Shown here in pieces: positions 1 through 11,300 of a stretch of DNA of 64,000 nt; the first letter of the stretch is position 1, and each line of letters opens with the position of its first letter. Both the position numbers and the translations under genes were made by a program. The notes under the pieces are model-generated. The model did no database searches. It was not told where the DNA came from and saw only the letters and a list, made by a program, of their open reading frames with translations. Source of the DNA: Bolinopsis microptera (lineage: Eukaryota > Ctenophora > Tentaculata > Lobata > Bolinopsidae); assembly GCF_026151205.1 (NCBI RefSeq), contig NC_087073.1, forward strand, positions 2,714,501 through 2,778,500, in the 5' to 3' direction.

Positions 1-634
1 GATGGCTGTCTGATCGAGTGTGAAATATAAAATCATGAACTCAAAATGTTTATCTAACGTCATCAATGGAGAGATTCTAACTTTCATAATAAAGAAATTG
101 ATTATTCTTCACAATACCACATTCATGATATTGAAACTTCAAGAAGCTCTCATTTGGTGGATATACTCAATATTTTCATCAAACTGTGGGAAAACTACAA
201 GTTTGCGATAGTACAACTTTTACAAAAAGATTATATGTCTACTATGTCTAATGTCTATGAGCAGAGATAAATGCATATTTCAGTGGCACAAAAAAATTCT
301 GATGCACGAATTCGAAGAAATGCTACGATATAAGAGGCAGCAGTTAAGAAACTTTAAGATTCAACATCACAGTATTACACACTGGCTTAAATACAAGCAT
401 TAAAATGAAAAGCTTGAATAAGCATGATTGTATAATGTATACATACCAATTTATTTTAGCATAATTTGTCAACTACACAATCAGACCTTAACAAATTTCA
501 TATTAGAGATTCGATAGCTGAGATCAAGCAAGCAAGTAACTGAATTATAAGACGTAAACTATAATCAGAAACATGAACCAGACAAATTATGAAAGGTCAC
601 TTTCACCTACTTATATATTTAATACTAGTTTCCT

Positions 635-640
<6 letters not shown>
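1..640. other. AT-rich intergenic, no gene seen
   Basis: I see no convincing coding exon, RNA gene or repeat structure here. The one short plus-strand open frame near the left edge has no recognisable composition or splice context and is treated as chance. Confidence 0.5.
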
Positions 641-642
<2 letters not shown>

Positions 643-676
<34 letters not shown>

Positions 677-800
677 GGGACCCCCAACCCATGTAGCTGA
701 GACACCTCACAGCAAGTAGACCAAAGTGGCTCTTGCTTGTGAAAGGTGTATCAACTACCCGCCGAGGCGGTGGGTTGGGAGTCCCCCCTGGGATCATTTC
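643..800. repeat. poly-A run plus short inverted-repeat element
   Basis: A run of 31 A (643-673) is followed by a G/C-rich segment whose ends are roughly complementary (GGGGGACCCCCAACCCA near 675 and TGGGTTGGGAGTCCCCC near 771). The segment lies just downstream of the minus-strand mobile-element fragment at 866-1301, so it may be that element's 3' region or an independent MITE. The family is not identified. Confidence 0.45.
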
Positions 801-865
801 GTCCGTAAAATTTTACACAATATAAAAGCTACAATAAATTATCTATACAATTTACATAAACAAAC

Positions 866-1301
866 TTAAGAGAGCTCAAAGCTCGTCTTCTGAGGAATGA
901 GATTGAAGGATACGTCATCCAGTCCAAGGTGCTGGGCTTTTTGTCTTCCTCTGATTCCCCTGAGTGCTATGAGTGTGCTTTGTAGCAGATCAAACCTGAA
1001 TCGTGTTCTGATGTGATTTTTGACCTGGCTCTTAGCTTCTTTATTGTGGTCAGCTATCCTTTCAGAAATACGATCTACAAACACAGTGCAGAGTGGGCCC
1101 ATACCTCCGGATGTTGTAAAGACTAGTGGGACAAAGGACCCCTTCTCTGACTGAAGTACTCTCTCCTCATAGAGATCTTTCTTCTCTTTCTCATGCGCAC
1201 TGTAGATTTTATCTAGTGGCTTAAATGTATTTGAGTCACAATTCGGATGAGTGACCCTGATGTCAAAGAATGTTCTTTCGAATGGTGCATACAGTCCAAC
1301 A
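866..1301 (-). pseudogene. Mobile-element protein C-terminal fragment, copy 1
   Basis: This fragment of about 145 residues is clearly related to the plus-strand fragment at 3713-4153. Shared blocks are ERxFxDxRV near the start, a central HExxKKxLxxxR segment, GxFxPxVxxTxGGMG, and a C-terminal RxRFDLLxxTxIALRGxRG. From memory, this region recurs at the C-terminus of proteins from repetitive elements in cnidarian and other invertebrate genomes. Its function is not known to me. The frame is cut upstream by a 340-bp hAT-type MITE (1302-1641), whose 8-bp target duplication lies in the coding sequence; a few more related codons may continue beyond 1650. No ORF with a polymerase domain accompanies it, so it is a truncated relic. 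Confidence 0.6.
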
Positions 1302-1526
1302 CAGTGGCGTAACAACCGCCCCTGCTAACCCTGCTAGCAGGGGGGCGGCACCTTAGGGGGGCGGCATTTTCCTGGATTGTAGGTCTGATTTCACGGAAAA
1401 AGCGCCTTATTGGTGTACTACCCTGTCGAATTTAGCGTTCAGTCGACGTGAAAAAAATATTTGGGGTTCCATTGTTGCTTCAGGGGGCGGCAAAAAGGTG
1501 TAGGGGGCGGCAAAAAAAGTACCCGA

Positions 1527-1561
<35 letters not shown>

Positions 1562-1641
1562 GACACAAAATTTTAGGGGCGGAAAAGGGGCGGCAAATTT
1601 CAATCAGCAGGGGGGCGGCACAAAGTAACGTTACGCCACTG
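1302..1641. mobile_element. hAT-type MITE with 8-bp target duplication
   Basis: The termini are CAGTGGCGTAAC on the left and TTACGCCACTG on the right, an imperfect inverted repeat of the CAGNG type expected for hAT elements. The octamer GTCCAACA directly flanks both ends (1294-1301 and 1642-1649). The interior carries G-rich GGGGGCGGCA motifs several times and a T-run of about 30. There is no coding capacity. It inserted into the mobile-element fragment on its left, so it is younger than that copy. Confidence 0.88.
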
Positions 1642-1835
1642 GTCCAACAGCTGCTCCTCTAAATTAGTATAACTTTGAACTTCTAACAACTGAATAAAAA
1701 TGAGGGAGCTAACAAAATAATTACTGTACAAAAATGATCTTTTAGTATCGATGATAGTAAGAACAAAGGTAGCACAAGTAGAATCAGGACGGATACTTGA
1801 TCATGTGAAAAGCAACAATAATAAGCTTGTCTGTG

Positions 1836-1991
1836 CTGAAGGGTACCCTTATTAAATTCCAGATCACTTAGCAGATTTTCTCCTCATTGAATGATAAATG
1901 TTTGATCGGAGGATAAATTCATTTCAAATGACGAAGGACCCAACACTGCCGGCTGCCAAAAGATCTGGAATCTTGTAGGGGTACCCTTCAG
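1836..1991. repeat. Short inverted-repeat element (hairpin MITE)
   Basis: The left end CTGAAGGGTACCC and the right end GGGTACCCTTCAG are complementary, and complementarity continues inward through an ATTCCAGAT/ATCTGGAAT block. The whole is about 156 bp. I could not find a clear target-site duplication. Confidence 0.55.
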
Positions 1992-2018
1992 GTACCTTTA
2001 ATACAGATTAATACACTG

Positions 2019-2084
2019 TTATGTAGACCTAAAGTTATGTAGACCTAAAGACTGTAGCACTGCACAGTTTTTAGGTCTACATAA
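2019..2084. repeat. Hairpin: TTATGTAGACCTAAA stem
   Basis: TTATGTAGACCTAAAG occurs twice in tandem and is followed by the complementary TTTAGGTCTACATAA about 20 bases on, so it could form a stem of about 15 bp. Function unknown. Confidence 0.5.
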
Positions 2085-2883
2085 GTATTGTATATATAAT
2101 AAGAACTATTCAGTGACTATGATGAGGAACTCAATTCTGTTAAGAATAATTTCATGGTAGCGCTCGATTTTTCTCGCCGATTTTTTGAATACGCGGCGGC
2201 GCGAAAAATTTATTTTTGAATCGCTTTAAAAACTTGTTTTAGTAATGTTAAAATATAAAATAACATTACCAAACAGCAATCAGATATAAAGATTTTTTGG
2301 GTAATTTTTCTCAAAGGAGATGTAGGAGCCAAATTAATTTTTACGCGCAAAAAAACTTTTTTAAAGATTTTTTGAAAATTTGACGAAGTAACATTGCATT
2401 GTCAATTTGGTTATTTCATTGATATCAGCATGTACAGCGTATCAAAAATATTAATTATTAGCAACCAGAATATAAACCTTTTATTTAAATTTATTCATTG
2501 AAATTTCCAAAAACATCAAAAACGGTTTTTTCGAATTAGAATCGTATCAGTGGTCAAAAATACGTTTTTAAAGATGTTCATGTTGACGGATGCTGCTTTA
2601 ATCTCGAGGCTACGAATTAGCGCGCGCCGCGCCGGGTAAATATATCAACAATGGACACATATTAAATTAGGTTGTGCTCTGGGTATCGAGCAAAAAATCC
2701 CCGGCCCCGCGGGCCCCGTAACAGCTTTTACTGTATATATTGACAAAAATCTGTTGAGAGTAATTCAGTTTCGAATTGAAAAATTATTGTACCACGTTGT
2801 GACCCCCACGGTGGTTTCACTACCCCTGTAGAGTTTCTACGATACAGGGGAGCCGCGCACTCGTGCGCGGCGGGTCATATTGT
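2085..2883. other. Intergenic repeat-like DNA, no gene seen
   Basis: No exon is supported. The stretch includes GC-rich palindromes, for example CCCCTGTA...TACAGGGG and CCGCGCACTCGTGCGCGG around 2823-2870, that look like decayed transposon ends. Confidence 0.4.
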
Positions 2884-3430
2884 CAAGAAAACAACAATTT
2901 CAAGAAAACAACAATTTTATTTAGTATCAATTAAAGCAGACAAAAATATATTTCATATAATATATATAACTAGCACGAACTTTAGATCAGATATCTTAGG
3001 GGACTTGGAGTAGCAAGAGATTGACTAAAAGGTATATAACTTTTACAAAGATACGTCGAGAAGAATCCAGGGTGATACAGGATCGGAGAGTGCAGACCAA
3101 AAGTTTACGCACCCACCTTTGCCTCCTGAGTTCTTGGTTGGGTAGAAATTTATGCAAACTTGGTCGTTTATACTCCAAGTCCCTTTCTTAAAAGAAGTAG
3201 TATTAACTATGTCTAGAGTTAGCTTCGTTCAATAATAACAATATCAATATAATCAATATCAATACCAGATAAACCTACCGAATAGATTATTAAATATCAA
3301 TTAATTCATTCCGATAAAAAATTTTATAGATTCAGATATTTAACTTATCTAAAAACATTACAACAAATGTTTAAAAAGCGCCCAAAATCGATTTGAAAGA
3401 TTTTCTGTCTATAGTACAATCATGAGTATT
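2884..3430. repeat. Dispersed repeat R1, copy 1
   Basis: This stretch of about 550 bp is similar along its whole length to 21463-22012. Both begin with a duplicated CAAGAAAACAACAATTT tract, share the block TTAGGGGACTTGGAGTAGCA, and end near AATCATGA. The same (CAAGAAAACAACAA) start appears again at about 46139 inside another element. The size and the repeated simple tail suggest a SINE or the 3' end of a longer retroelement; the class is not established. Confidence 0.65.
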
Positions 3431-3555
3431 GTAGCGCGATGCGTTACTGTGCCACGCCGCGCACTCAATGAGGCTTCTCACAGCGACATTGGCTAGATCG
3501 GCGAGATGCGCTACTTTGCCGCGCCGAGCTGCCCTGAATTGACATCGTCAATTAA
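3431..3555. repeat. Repeat R2, copy 1 (flanks mobile-element fragment)
   Basis: GTAGCGCGATGCGTTACTGTG starts both this copy and the copy at 4511-4594, and both end in GAATTGACATCGTCAATTAA, itself a small hairpin. Copy 1 has an extra segment of about 40 bp in the middle. The two copies are direct repeats about 1.1 kb apart that bracket the mobile-element fragment at 3713-4153. Confidence 0.7.
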
Positions 3556-3692
3556 AGAAACTGCACTGCTAACTGCTGTTAACTGCTGCTATAACTGCTG
3601 CTAACTGCTGCTATAACTGCTGCTAACTGCTACTAACTGCTGCTAACTGCTGCAAACTAGAACTGCTGCTGTCGCGCGCGCCGTTAGCAGCA
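3556..3692. repeat. AACTGCTGCT tandem repeat
   Basis: The short motif AACTGCTGCT/TAACTGCTGCT is repeated about ten times with small variations. It is non-coding low-complexity sequence between repeat R2 and the mobile-element fragment. Confidence 0.8.
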
Positions 3693-3712
3693 GTTAAAAA
3701 AAGCATTTTTTT

Positions 3713-4153
3713 TTGCTATTTTTTTTGCATTTTTTTTGTGTATGGAACCCATTGGAAAGGGCATTTTTAGATGTAAGAGTATTTCATGCTCAAGCTCCTT
3801 CCAATAAGGCTCTTGGATCTCCAACCACTATGTACAATAGCCACGAGAGACAGAAAAAGAATTTACACAATAAAAGGATTGTAGAAGTCGAACATGGGAC
3901 GTTTACACCGATAGTCCTATCAACCACTGGGGGTATGGGAAGGGAAGCTAATAAGTTCTTCAAGAAGTTAGCGGATAAACTATCTAGGAAATCAGGCCAA
4001 CGATATAGTGAGGCAATGACATTTATTAGGAAGAGAGTAAGATTTGACCTATTGAGAACAACAATCATAGCTCTTAGAGGAGAGAGAGGGTTTAAAAGTA
4101 GTAGTGCAATAAAAATAGCAGAATTAGATATAAATTTGGAGCCAGTTCTTTAA
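3713..4153 (+). pseudogene. Mobile-element protein C-terminal fragment, copy 2
   Basis: About 135 residues of real similarity start near 3743 (WNPLERAFLDVRV) and run to the stop at 4153. It shares with 866-1301 the ERAFxDVRV, HExxKKxLxxxR, GxFxPIVxSTxGGMG and RFDLLRTTIIALRGERG blocks. Upstream of the similarity the reading frame runs through T-rich sequence, so the fragment is 5'-truncated. The 3' flank to about 4300 is T-rich. Nothing indicates host function; it is most likely the tail of a retroelement or transposon polyprotein. Confidence 0.6.
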
Positions 4154-4510
4154 ACTGGCTTACTTATACTACTTAAAGGGTGTTCAAGGGTTTTCTATTG
4201 AATTTATATTGAATTTTATATAGGGTAATTGTTATATTATGTGTATATTGTTTGAATAATTTTTATTTTTTAATATTTTTTTTTGCTACTGGCTTAACAA
4301 ATTCATGGGACGCAATAATATAGTTGGTATGCAAAGCATTTCGAAATTAGATAAATAAATACAAATTAAGCCTTTTCAGTCACATGCTATGCAAATGCAT
4401 GTTTTAAACTTTGGCAAATAAATCAAAGCCTGACATTTAATTGTGTGTTTCCCTTTGTGTCTAAATGCAATGTAAAGTAAATTAACTTTTCTTTTTTTGG
4501 TGCAGCACTT

Positions 4511-4594
4511 GTAGCGCGATGCGTTACTGTGCTAGATCGGCGAGATGCGCTACTGTGCCGCGCCGAGCTGCCATGAATTGACATCGTCAATTAA
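4511..4594. repeat. Repeat R2, copy 2
   Basis: Direct repeat of 3431-3555 lacking the middle of about 40 bp. It also ends in the GAATTGACATCGTCAATTAA hairpin. Confidence 0.7.
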
Positions 4595-5840
4595 GTGCAG
4601 CACCTACTGACTTGACTCGAAAGAGCAAGCGACTCAATAATACCAAAGAGTCCTACTGAGTCTATCCTAAGATAGGTATATTGGAAGTCGTGAAAAGCCC
4701 ACGGCGGCATGTTGCAGGTATAGGGTCTCTAGAGGAGCTGTCCATATACCGCATAAAGAGTATAGAAGTAAGATTCTTTTATTGACACTAATGCTGCCTC
4801 GCGAGGTGCAATGCGGACAGACATAAGCCCTGGAAGAACCAGCAAAACCTGACAAGGATTCTCACCCTGTAAAGTAAATTAACTGTATTCATGTACTGTG
4901 TCAGCAGGAAGTTTACATCATTCTCTATCTTGAGTAAGAAGATGAGCTGGAACGAATTTTTGTTAAAGTTGTACGCAGTAAATGCGTGCTTGTAGATGCA
5001 TGCACCAAATATTGCGAAAACGCCTGCATACGTATTAAATTGGATGTGCTTTTGGCGGAGATGTAACCTGGGCCTTTGGCTTATCATAATTTAATTTGAC
5101 AGAAGCTAAAGGAAGGCAGCTCAAAAGGCCCAGTGCACTATCGACAAGATCAAGGACTCTAGTGCCAATATTGACTTTTCCGAACTCCTTTTCACCGATT
5201 GGCCCTGTGTGATCTCAGTGGTCCCAGTGAGCTGCACCCTACTGCTAAACGTCACATGATGATTTGTGTTTTAATGCTTATTAATTTAAACGATTATCCA
5301 GTTGATATAAAATATGACTTTTACTGTGGCCACAATGTGTGCCCCCATATGGAGAATAGAGCCCACGATGGCCACAGGTATCAGATCTCCAAGAGTCCAG
5401 ACAGGCGTTAACATAGTGCTATACTTTGCTAGATACTATATTTTAATGTTGAGTAGAGACAATTCGCATTCATTCAATGAAAAACTTGGGCTTAAAAATT
5501 ACAAGCTGCTTCACAATCGTTAACTATGAAGGCATCGACTTGTTTTCAAATTTGACAGAGACAAATGCACTTCTGTTTCATATTTTTTACTGTATTAAGC
5601 AATTGATTTATTGTAAACTTTGCCATCTTTCTCCTTTGCATTGTGGGGTGAGAACCCCCTGCCACCTCTACAAAAATACCTGAAATCTCCAATATACCAA
5701 TAAGTCTTGCAGAACTAAGGACAAGGGGAACTTCTGGATCCACCTTAACTGGTTGGATGTTTTTCAGTTTTTAAAAAATTGTTCAAACTTCTGAATGGTC
5801 CATTATATTGAAAATATCGCTTAATTTAATTTTATGCAAA
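4595..5840. other. Intergenic, no supported gene
   Basis: Several short open frames exist on both strands, but none has recognisable domains or consistent splice borders. The last part is presumably the promoter and 5' leader region of the DPY30-motif gene. A T-rich tract ending in TTTTCAG directly before its ATG would fit a 3' splice site of a 5'UTR intron. Confidence 0.4.
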
Positions 5841-5854
5841 TCTAGGTTTTCAGC

Positions 5855-6505
5855 ATGTCAGTTGTCGAATCGGACTACTTAAAAAGGTGGATTGGTGCCC
5901 CAATTACTGATGCTTTAACAGAAGTTGCTTTGAAACGACCTGCTGACCCGATAGAGTATATTGCACTTTGGCTGCTTAAATATAAAGAAAACGAAGTTGT
6001 AAAAGCCGCGGTAGGTCTAAGTAGTAATTGTGTATGAAAACTATTTTCGGGTGAATTTCATCATTTATTATACCGCTTTTATCAAATAAATCGTCTGTGA
6101 ATATATTTAGAGTTAATTGACAATTATTAAACTCTACAGGAAGCATCCAATGCAGAGAGATTATCTATCGAGAAAAAGAAGTTAGATGAAGAGGCTAAGA
6201 AGAAAGCTGAGCTGGAAGAAGAACAAAGAAGGATTGCGGCAGAGAATGCTGCCAAAAAGTGAGATGTTGCAATATTGATTTTGAATTATTATGTGTGCTA
6301 ATAGTCTTATATAAAAAATGTTTATTTAGCCGTTAAAGTTGATATAGGCAGATACATAAATAAATTCAATATTATAGGTGACTAAATCACATTCTAATGT
6401 ATATTGTACAGCTCCAATTGATTTTTAAAAAACTATCATTTCAGGGCTGAAATCGAGAAAGCTTTAGCAGAACAAGCCAAACAAACAGAAGCTGCAGCTG
6501 TATAG
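5855..6505 (+). CDS. DPY30-motif protein (DYDC-like), 3 exons
   Basis: Three exons (5855-6010, 6140-6258, 6445-6505) join across GT-AG introns into a 111-residue protein. Residues about 7-46 form a Dpy-30 motif: YLKRWIGAPITDAL, then EVALKRPADPIEYIALWLL, including the RPxDPIEYxAxWLxKYKxN signature of the DYDC subgroup. The rest (about 53-111) is a highly charged Lys/Glu/Ala-rich helix, probably a coiled coil. In the family, the motif forms a dimeric four-helix bundle that docks amphipathic helices of partners. DYDC-type proteins are associated with cilia and sperm flagella, whereas DPY30 itself serves SET1/MLL complexes. The order, DPY30 motif then coiled coil, favours the DYDC type. An AATAAA-like signal lies near 6648. 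The gene is co-oriented with the next two genes. Confidence 0.85.
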
Positions 6506-6848
6506 CCATTTAGCCAGCAATCAGTGTTACCAGTAACACACTTCTTTTGTCACTTCAACATGCTGATCAGAGCAACTTCTCATTTTGGACAGTTCAACAT
6601 TTAACAATACGAACATCTATTAGTTACTGTTGTATAAAGATTGTAAATAATAAATGAGAATGAACCACCTTATTCTAATGTATCCTCTTCACTTGGTGCG
6701 GTTACAACCAGATTAACTGGGATTCTTAGGGGAAGACAAACTGTAACTGAGACAAATTTTATTTTTCCATACATGATGGTTTTGTTTTACTCTAAACATG
6801 TGTTATTAGACTGTAATCTAGTTTTGCAATAAGTGAAGTTAAAACAGG

Positions 6849-8135
6849 ATGCAAAACATTTGGGCATCTAGCAATATAAGAATATGTTATAGTGCTCCTG
6901 CATTCTGCAAATATATAGACTTATATAAAAATTACAAATGTAAGCACTATACTTCACTAGAGATGATCCCAACTGACGTGTTAAGTGATTTACTTACTCA
7001 TCTGTCTCTACTTGATCTCATGGAATGTTCCGGAGTATGTCTGAGTTGGAGAGATTCTGCACTTCATGAAATATTCAGGAGAACTAACCAGTCTTTATCT
7101 GATATGATTAGAAAACACAAGAATCTCAACAAGTCTATCCTACTGAAAACACTTTCTAAGACTAACAAGAAATTCTCCGCGAAAGCTCTCTTCCAAAAGA
7201 TAAGATTTGACTCAGCCCTTATCTCGGGAGATACATCTAAGCTTACTTTTGCAAGTGACTTCGATCTGTACCCTTCGTTGTGTATGTCAATGAGGTGGTA
7301 CTCGTTCCCAATAAATTTGAAACCAAAAGATCTGACAGAGTACAGATGGTGTCTCACTACCCCTCTTTTCTCTCAAAAACAGAAAGAGAAGCAGAAAGAG
7401 AAAGGTAAAAACAAACGAGACACTCCCAGACAGTTTTGTGTGTCACGTGGTTCTCGATTCCACATTCCATGGTCGGACAGGGCGGCTCCTGTAATAGTGG
7501 ACAAACTCATCTCAATTTACAACATAGGAACAACAGTTATAGCGGTGTGGAACGATTATAGAACCGTAGCATTTATCGTACACTCTCAACCTTTATCACT
7601 GAGATTACTGGCGAATTGCTTCCATCTCAAACTCCCTAAGAAGACAATTAGTCAAAGTGAAGGGTTGGAAAGTTTCGGGATCACTGCTCAATTAACATTA
7701 CGGAACTTTAAACGTGTGTTTGTTCACGAAGTTTTCAACAATTTGTTCTACGAGGAAGACAATGTTCTCCGGGGCTGGGACAAACTTGTTTTGCAGAATA
7801 TATCCCTGGAGAAGGGTTTCAGTTTGCTCTGGAAGAGTGATTACTTTAAAGGCAAGATACCTGGATGCTGTATAGTTGAGTTAGTTTTAAAACACAGTAA
7901 GACTTTTACACCTGATAATTTGTGGGATGTAAGTAAGTATTCCTTGTCTCAATTATGCAAGTTAGAACCACTGCCTGATCAGTATAAAGATAAAATGCCC
8001 TTCGATTATAGCCCGGACAGTAGTTTTGTCTTCAAAGCTAGCAACAAATTACTTTCTGTTGAGATAATTCTTTGTTTTGATGAGTTTAGGGATGAGCTTA
8101 TTTTTCATGATATGAGTATTTCCATTGCTAAGTAA
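6849..8135 (+). CDS. F-box protein, single exon, 428 aa
   Basis: This is an uninterrupted frame of 428 codons. An F-box lies at about residues 39-80: IPTDVLSDLLTHLSLLDLME, then CSGVCLSWRDSALHEIF, with the usual Leu/Pro-rich first helix and a conserved Trp. The F-box normally begins near the N-terminus, so the internal Met39 (ATG at 6963) may be the real start; the preceding 38 codons lack family features. F-box proteins bind SKP1 and recruit substrates to SCF ubiquitin ligases. The C-terminal 340 residues show no WD40 or leucine-rich repeat pattern that I can recognise, so the substrate is unknown. A Lys/Glu-rich insert sits around residues 174-192. It is intronless, unlike both neighbours, so an old retrocopy is possible. 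Confidence 0.8.
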   Translation: MQNIWASSNIRICYSAPAFCKYIDLYKNYKCKHYTSLEMIPTDVLSDLLTHLSLLDLMECSGVCLSWRDSALHEIFRRTNQSLSDMIRKHKNLNKSILLKTLSKTNKKFSAKALFQKIRFDSALISGDTSKLTFASDFDLYPSLCMSMRWYSFPINLKPKDLTEYRWCLTTPLFSQKQKEKQKEKGKNKRDTPRQFCVSRGSRFHIPWSDRAAPVIVDKLISIYNIGTTVIAVWNDYRTVAFIVHSQPLSLRLLANCFHLKLPKKTISQSEGLESFGITAQLTLRNFKRVFVHEVFNNLFYEEDNVLRGWDKLVLQNISLEKGFSLLWKSDYFKGKIPGCCIVELVLKHSKTFTPDNLWDVSKYSLSQLCKLEPLPDQYKDKMPFDYSPDSSFVFKASNKLLSVEIILCFDEFRDELIFHDMSISIAK

Positions 8136-8314
8136 AAAAACTGTAAATATTTATCACACTCATTATTGTTTTATTGTATTCTAATAGAAAGTTGCAATGA
8201 TTTATATTGTGCGTCCGTCCATATTCCTATCTATAACTTATTATTACATTTACAAGAAGTTGATTAAAGTTAAATATTAATTATCTGAAGCTGAGGTAAT
8301 GTTTGTTAGATGTG

Positions 8315-11300
8315 ATGAGTAAAGGTAAAGCTACACGCTCCTCTACCGCCACCTCCTCCACCCCTGCCCCAGCTCCCACTATTTCTAATGACATCCTTAC
8401 TGGACGCTTCACTGAGCACGAGTGGTAATTCCTTCTTGTCATTTTCATTTTAACGCTATCGTATTTATTGTATTGTGTAAAGATAAGAAATTAAATGGCT
8501 GAGAAATTAATTTTAGATTACAGTGAGCTAAAGCTGATTTCTAGATATTGCTAACTAAATATTTCTAGATATTGTTTACTAAATATTACTAGATATTGTT
8601 AACTAAATTCAACAGGAAATAGTCTTGTGCTCGAGAACACTGCCACCAAACAGTATTTATGCCTTGTATTATAAGCTATAACTTGTTCATTACAGGAACA
8701 CCCTGACGGATGTGGAGGATGGAGAGGAACTAGTATTTGACCTGATGGAGACGGTTGTTAACGGCGTGCTGAATGTTATTCATGAGAAACACATGGAAAC
8801 AAACCTCATTCCTTTCTCTCTAGACTGGGCTGAAAATATCATGGTAAACATTACACATTTTACACATATCATGGTAAACATTACACATTTTACACATATC
8901 ATGATAAACATTACACATTTTACACATATCATGGTAAACATTACACATTTTACACATATCATGGTAAATATTACACATTTTTAGTGACTAAAAATATTTA
9001 CCCAAATAATTATTTAAAATTTAGTTTAGTAGAGATGATGCACTCCAAAATACTATGTACTTATGAAACATTGCATTTGTTCAGGAGAAGCTAATTGACT
9101 GGCAGTTCCTTACACACGACTCCGGGGAGAGTAAGAGTGAAGCTAATAACTGGCTACCGGACCAAGGTACTTACCTCTGTAGTCTGTACTTACCTCTGTA
9201 GTCTGTACTTACCTCTGTCGTCTTAAGTCAGCATTCTTTTAAATTTCTCAAAACATAAATTCCTTGATTAAAATTATTAGTATTTTTGTTTTTATTCTAA
9301 ATTTAAAAGCAGAATATTAACAGAAGCAGCACGTGTACCACTAGACTCGTGGGGTCGAGGTTGTGTTCCGAGTAGAATAATCGAGGAGATAATTGAAGAG
9401 CAAGACAACACCTCAACGGTAGAACTGGTTAAACAGATGGACACTGACTCTCTGCAGCATGAGTATGTTACCAACTCTATACGGACCTTTATTTTGATTA
9501 TCTGTTTATTTTATTTTGTTATGTGAGCTCCTTAAAGTAACATGATAAATTTTCTAATAATTATTTTATAAGCAGGAGTAGTGGAGAGGAAACTTCAGAC
9601 CGTGAGGACCTAGAGAGTATCAAGAGGAACCCCGACCTTCACAAGCTCAACCAAGTAAGCCTGCATCCTGTGAAACTTTAGTCACAGTTCCAGTCAATAT
9701 ATTGAACGAACTTGCTTGTACGTGATCTGAAATCATTTTTACTTGGGAGGACTGGTGCATGTTTATTACTCATTTTAACATGGTCACTCTCTTTTTTAGC
9801 TACGTGAACAGTTGAAGTACTACAAGATAAGTCTAGATGACATCGCAACCCTGGAAAAGATAGACAAGCCCTCAGATACACTTCATCTTCTTTATCAAGT
9901 ACTGGGAGTTATCCAGGACCAGCCTGATAAAGACTATGAGTACAGTGTGGCGGTAGCTAATCTAGAAAAAACCAAGAAGTTCATCGAGACGTTCGGACCA
10001 CGCCCCTTATCAGAATCTACTATGGCTCTACTTAAACCGTGCGTTCATCATCACTATTATTATTATAAAACTAAATAACTAAATACAGCAAACACGAGAA
10101 ATACATCAAGTGGTCTAGTAGTCACGCATTCTTCATACTAATCCATACTACTCTGTTATGTGCCATGTGAACCAGATTGTCAAAATCAGTCAATCTTAAA
10201 ATTGTATTACTATTTCTCTTTGAAAGGTCCTTTATTAACAGATCATACAAATTGGTGCGATGAGCTCCTACTCTTCCTTTATAGTCCTTACACAAATCTG
10301 AATGATAGGTAGGCAGGGGTGCTTTCACCACTCCTTAATACATGTAACGTGCCCAAACATTTCTAGCCTCCGCGATCCTCTCAGTCAGCGGTCTCACTTT
10401 ACACCGTTTATAAAAGTTCTCGTTACCGATGACATTGGGCCAGAAGATCTTCAGGGTCTGTCTAAGATGTTTTCTCTGAAGGAGTCTAGATCTTTCTTAG
10501 GGGCCGCGCAACAGCTACAGTTATATAATAGGACGGATGTTACCAAGGCTTCGTATAGTCTGAGCTTTCTATACTCACTGATCTTAACACTGCTGTCAAG
10601 TCAGAGGTTCTTGTAGGTATAGAATGCCACGTTAGCCTTGTTGTATCTGTTGGTAATGTCCTTTTCTGAGCATAGCTTGGAACTTCTTACAAATACCCTA
10701 TAATTTCTCTCCTATTTTGTTATAACATTTCCCCAGTTTGTTATACAGATTTTCCCCAGTTTGTTATAAAGATGTCCCCCAGCTTGTTATAAAGATGTCC
10801 CCATCTTGTTATAAAGATGTCCCCCAGCTTGTTATAAAGTTGTCCCCTAGTTTGGTATAAAGATGTCCCAGCTTGTTATAAAGATGTCCCCCAGCTTGTT
10901 ATAAAGATGTCCCCTAGTTTGGTATAAAGATGTCCCAGCTTGTTATATTGATGTCCCCCAGATTGTTATAAAGATGTCCCCAGCTTGTTATAAAGATATC
11001 CCCCAGTTTGTTATAAAGATGTCCCCCAGCTTGTTATAAAGATGTCCCCCAGCTTGTTATAAAGATGTCCCCCAGTTTGTTATAAAGATGTCCCCCAGCT
11101 TGTTATAAAGTTGTCCCCTAGTTTGGTATAAAGATGTCCCAGCTTGTTATATTGATGTCCCCCAGATTGTTATAAAGATGTCCCCAGCTTGTTATAAAGA
11201 TATCCCCCAGTTTGTTATAAAGATGTCCCCCAGCTTGTTATAAAGATGTCCCCCAGCTTGTTATAAAGATGTCCCCCAGTTTGTTATAAAGATGTCCCCC

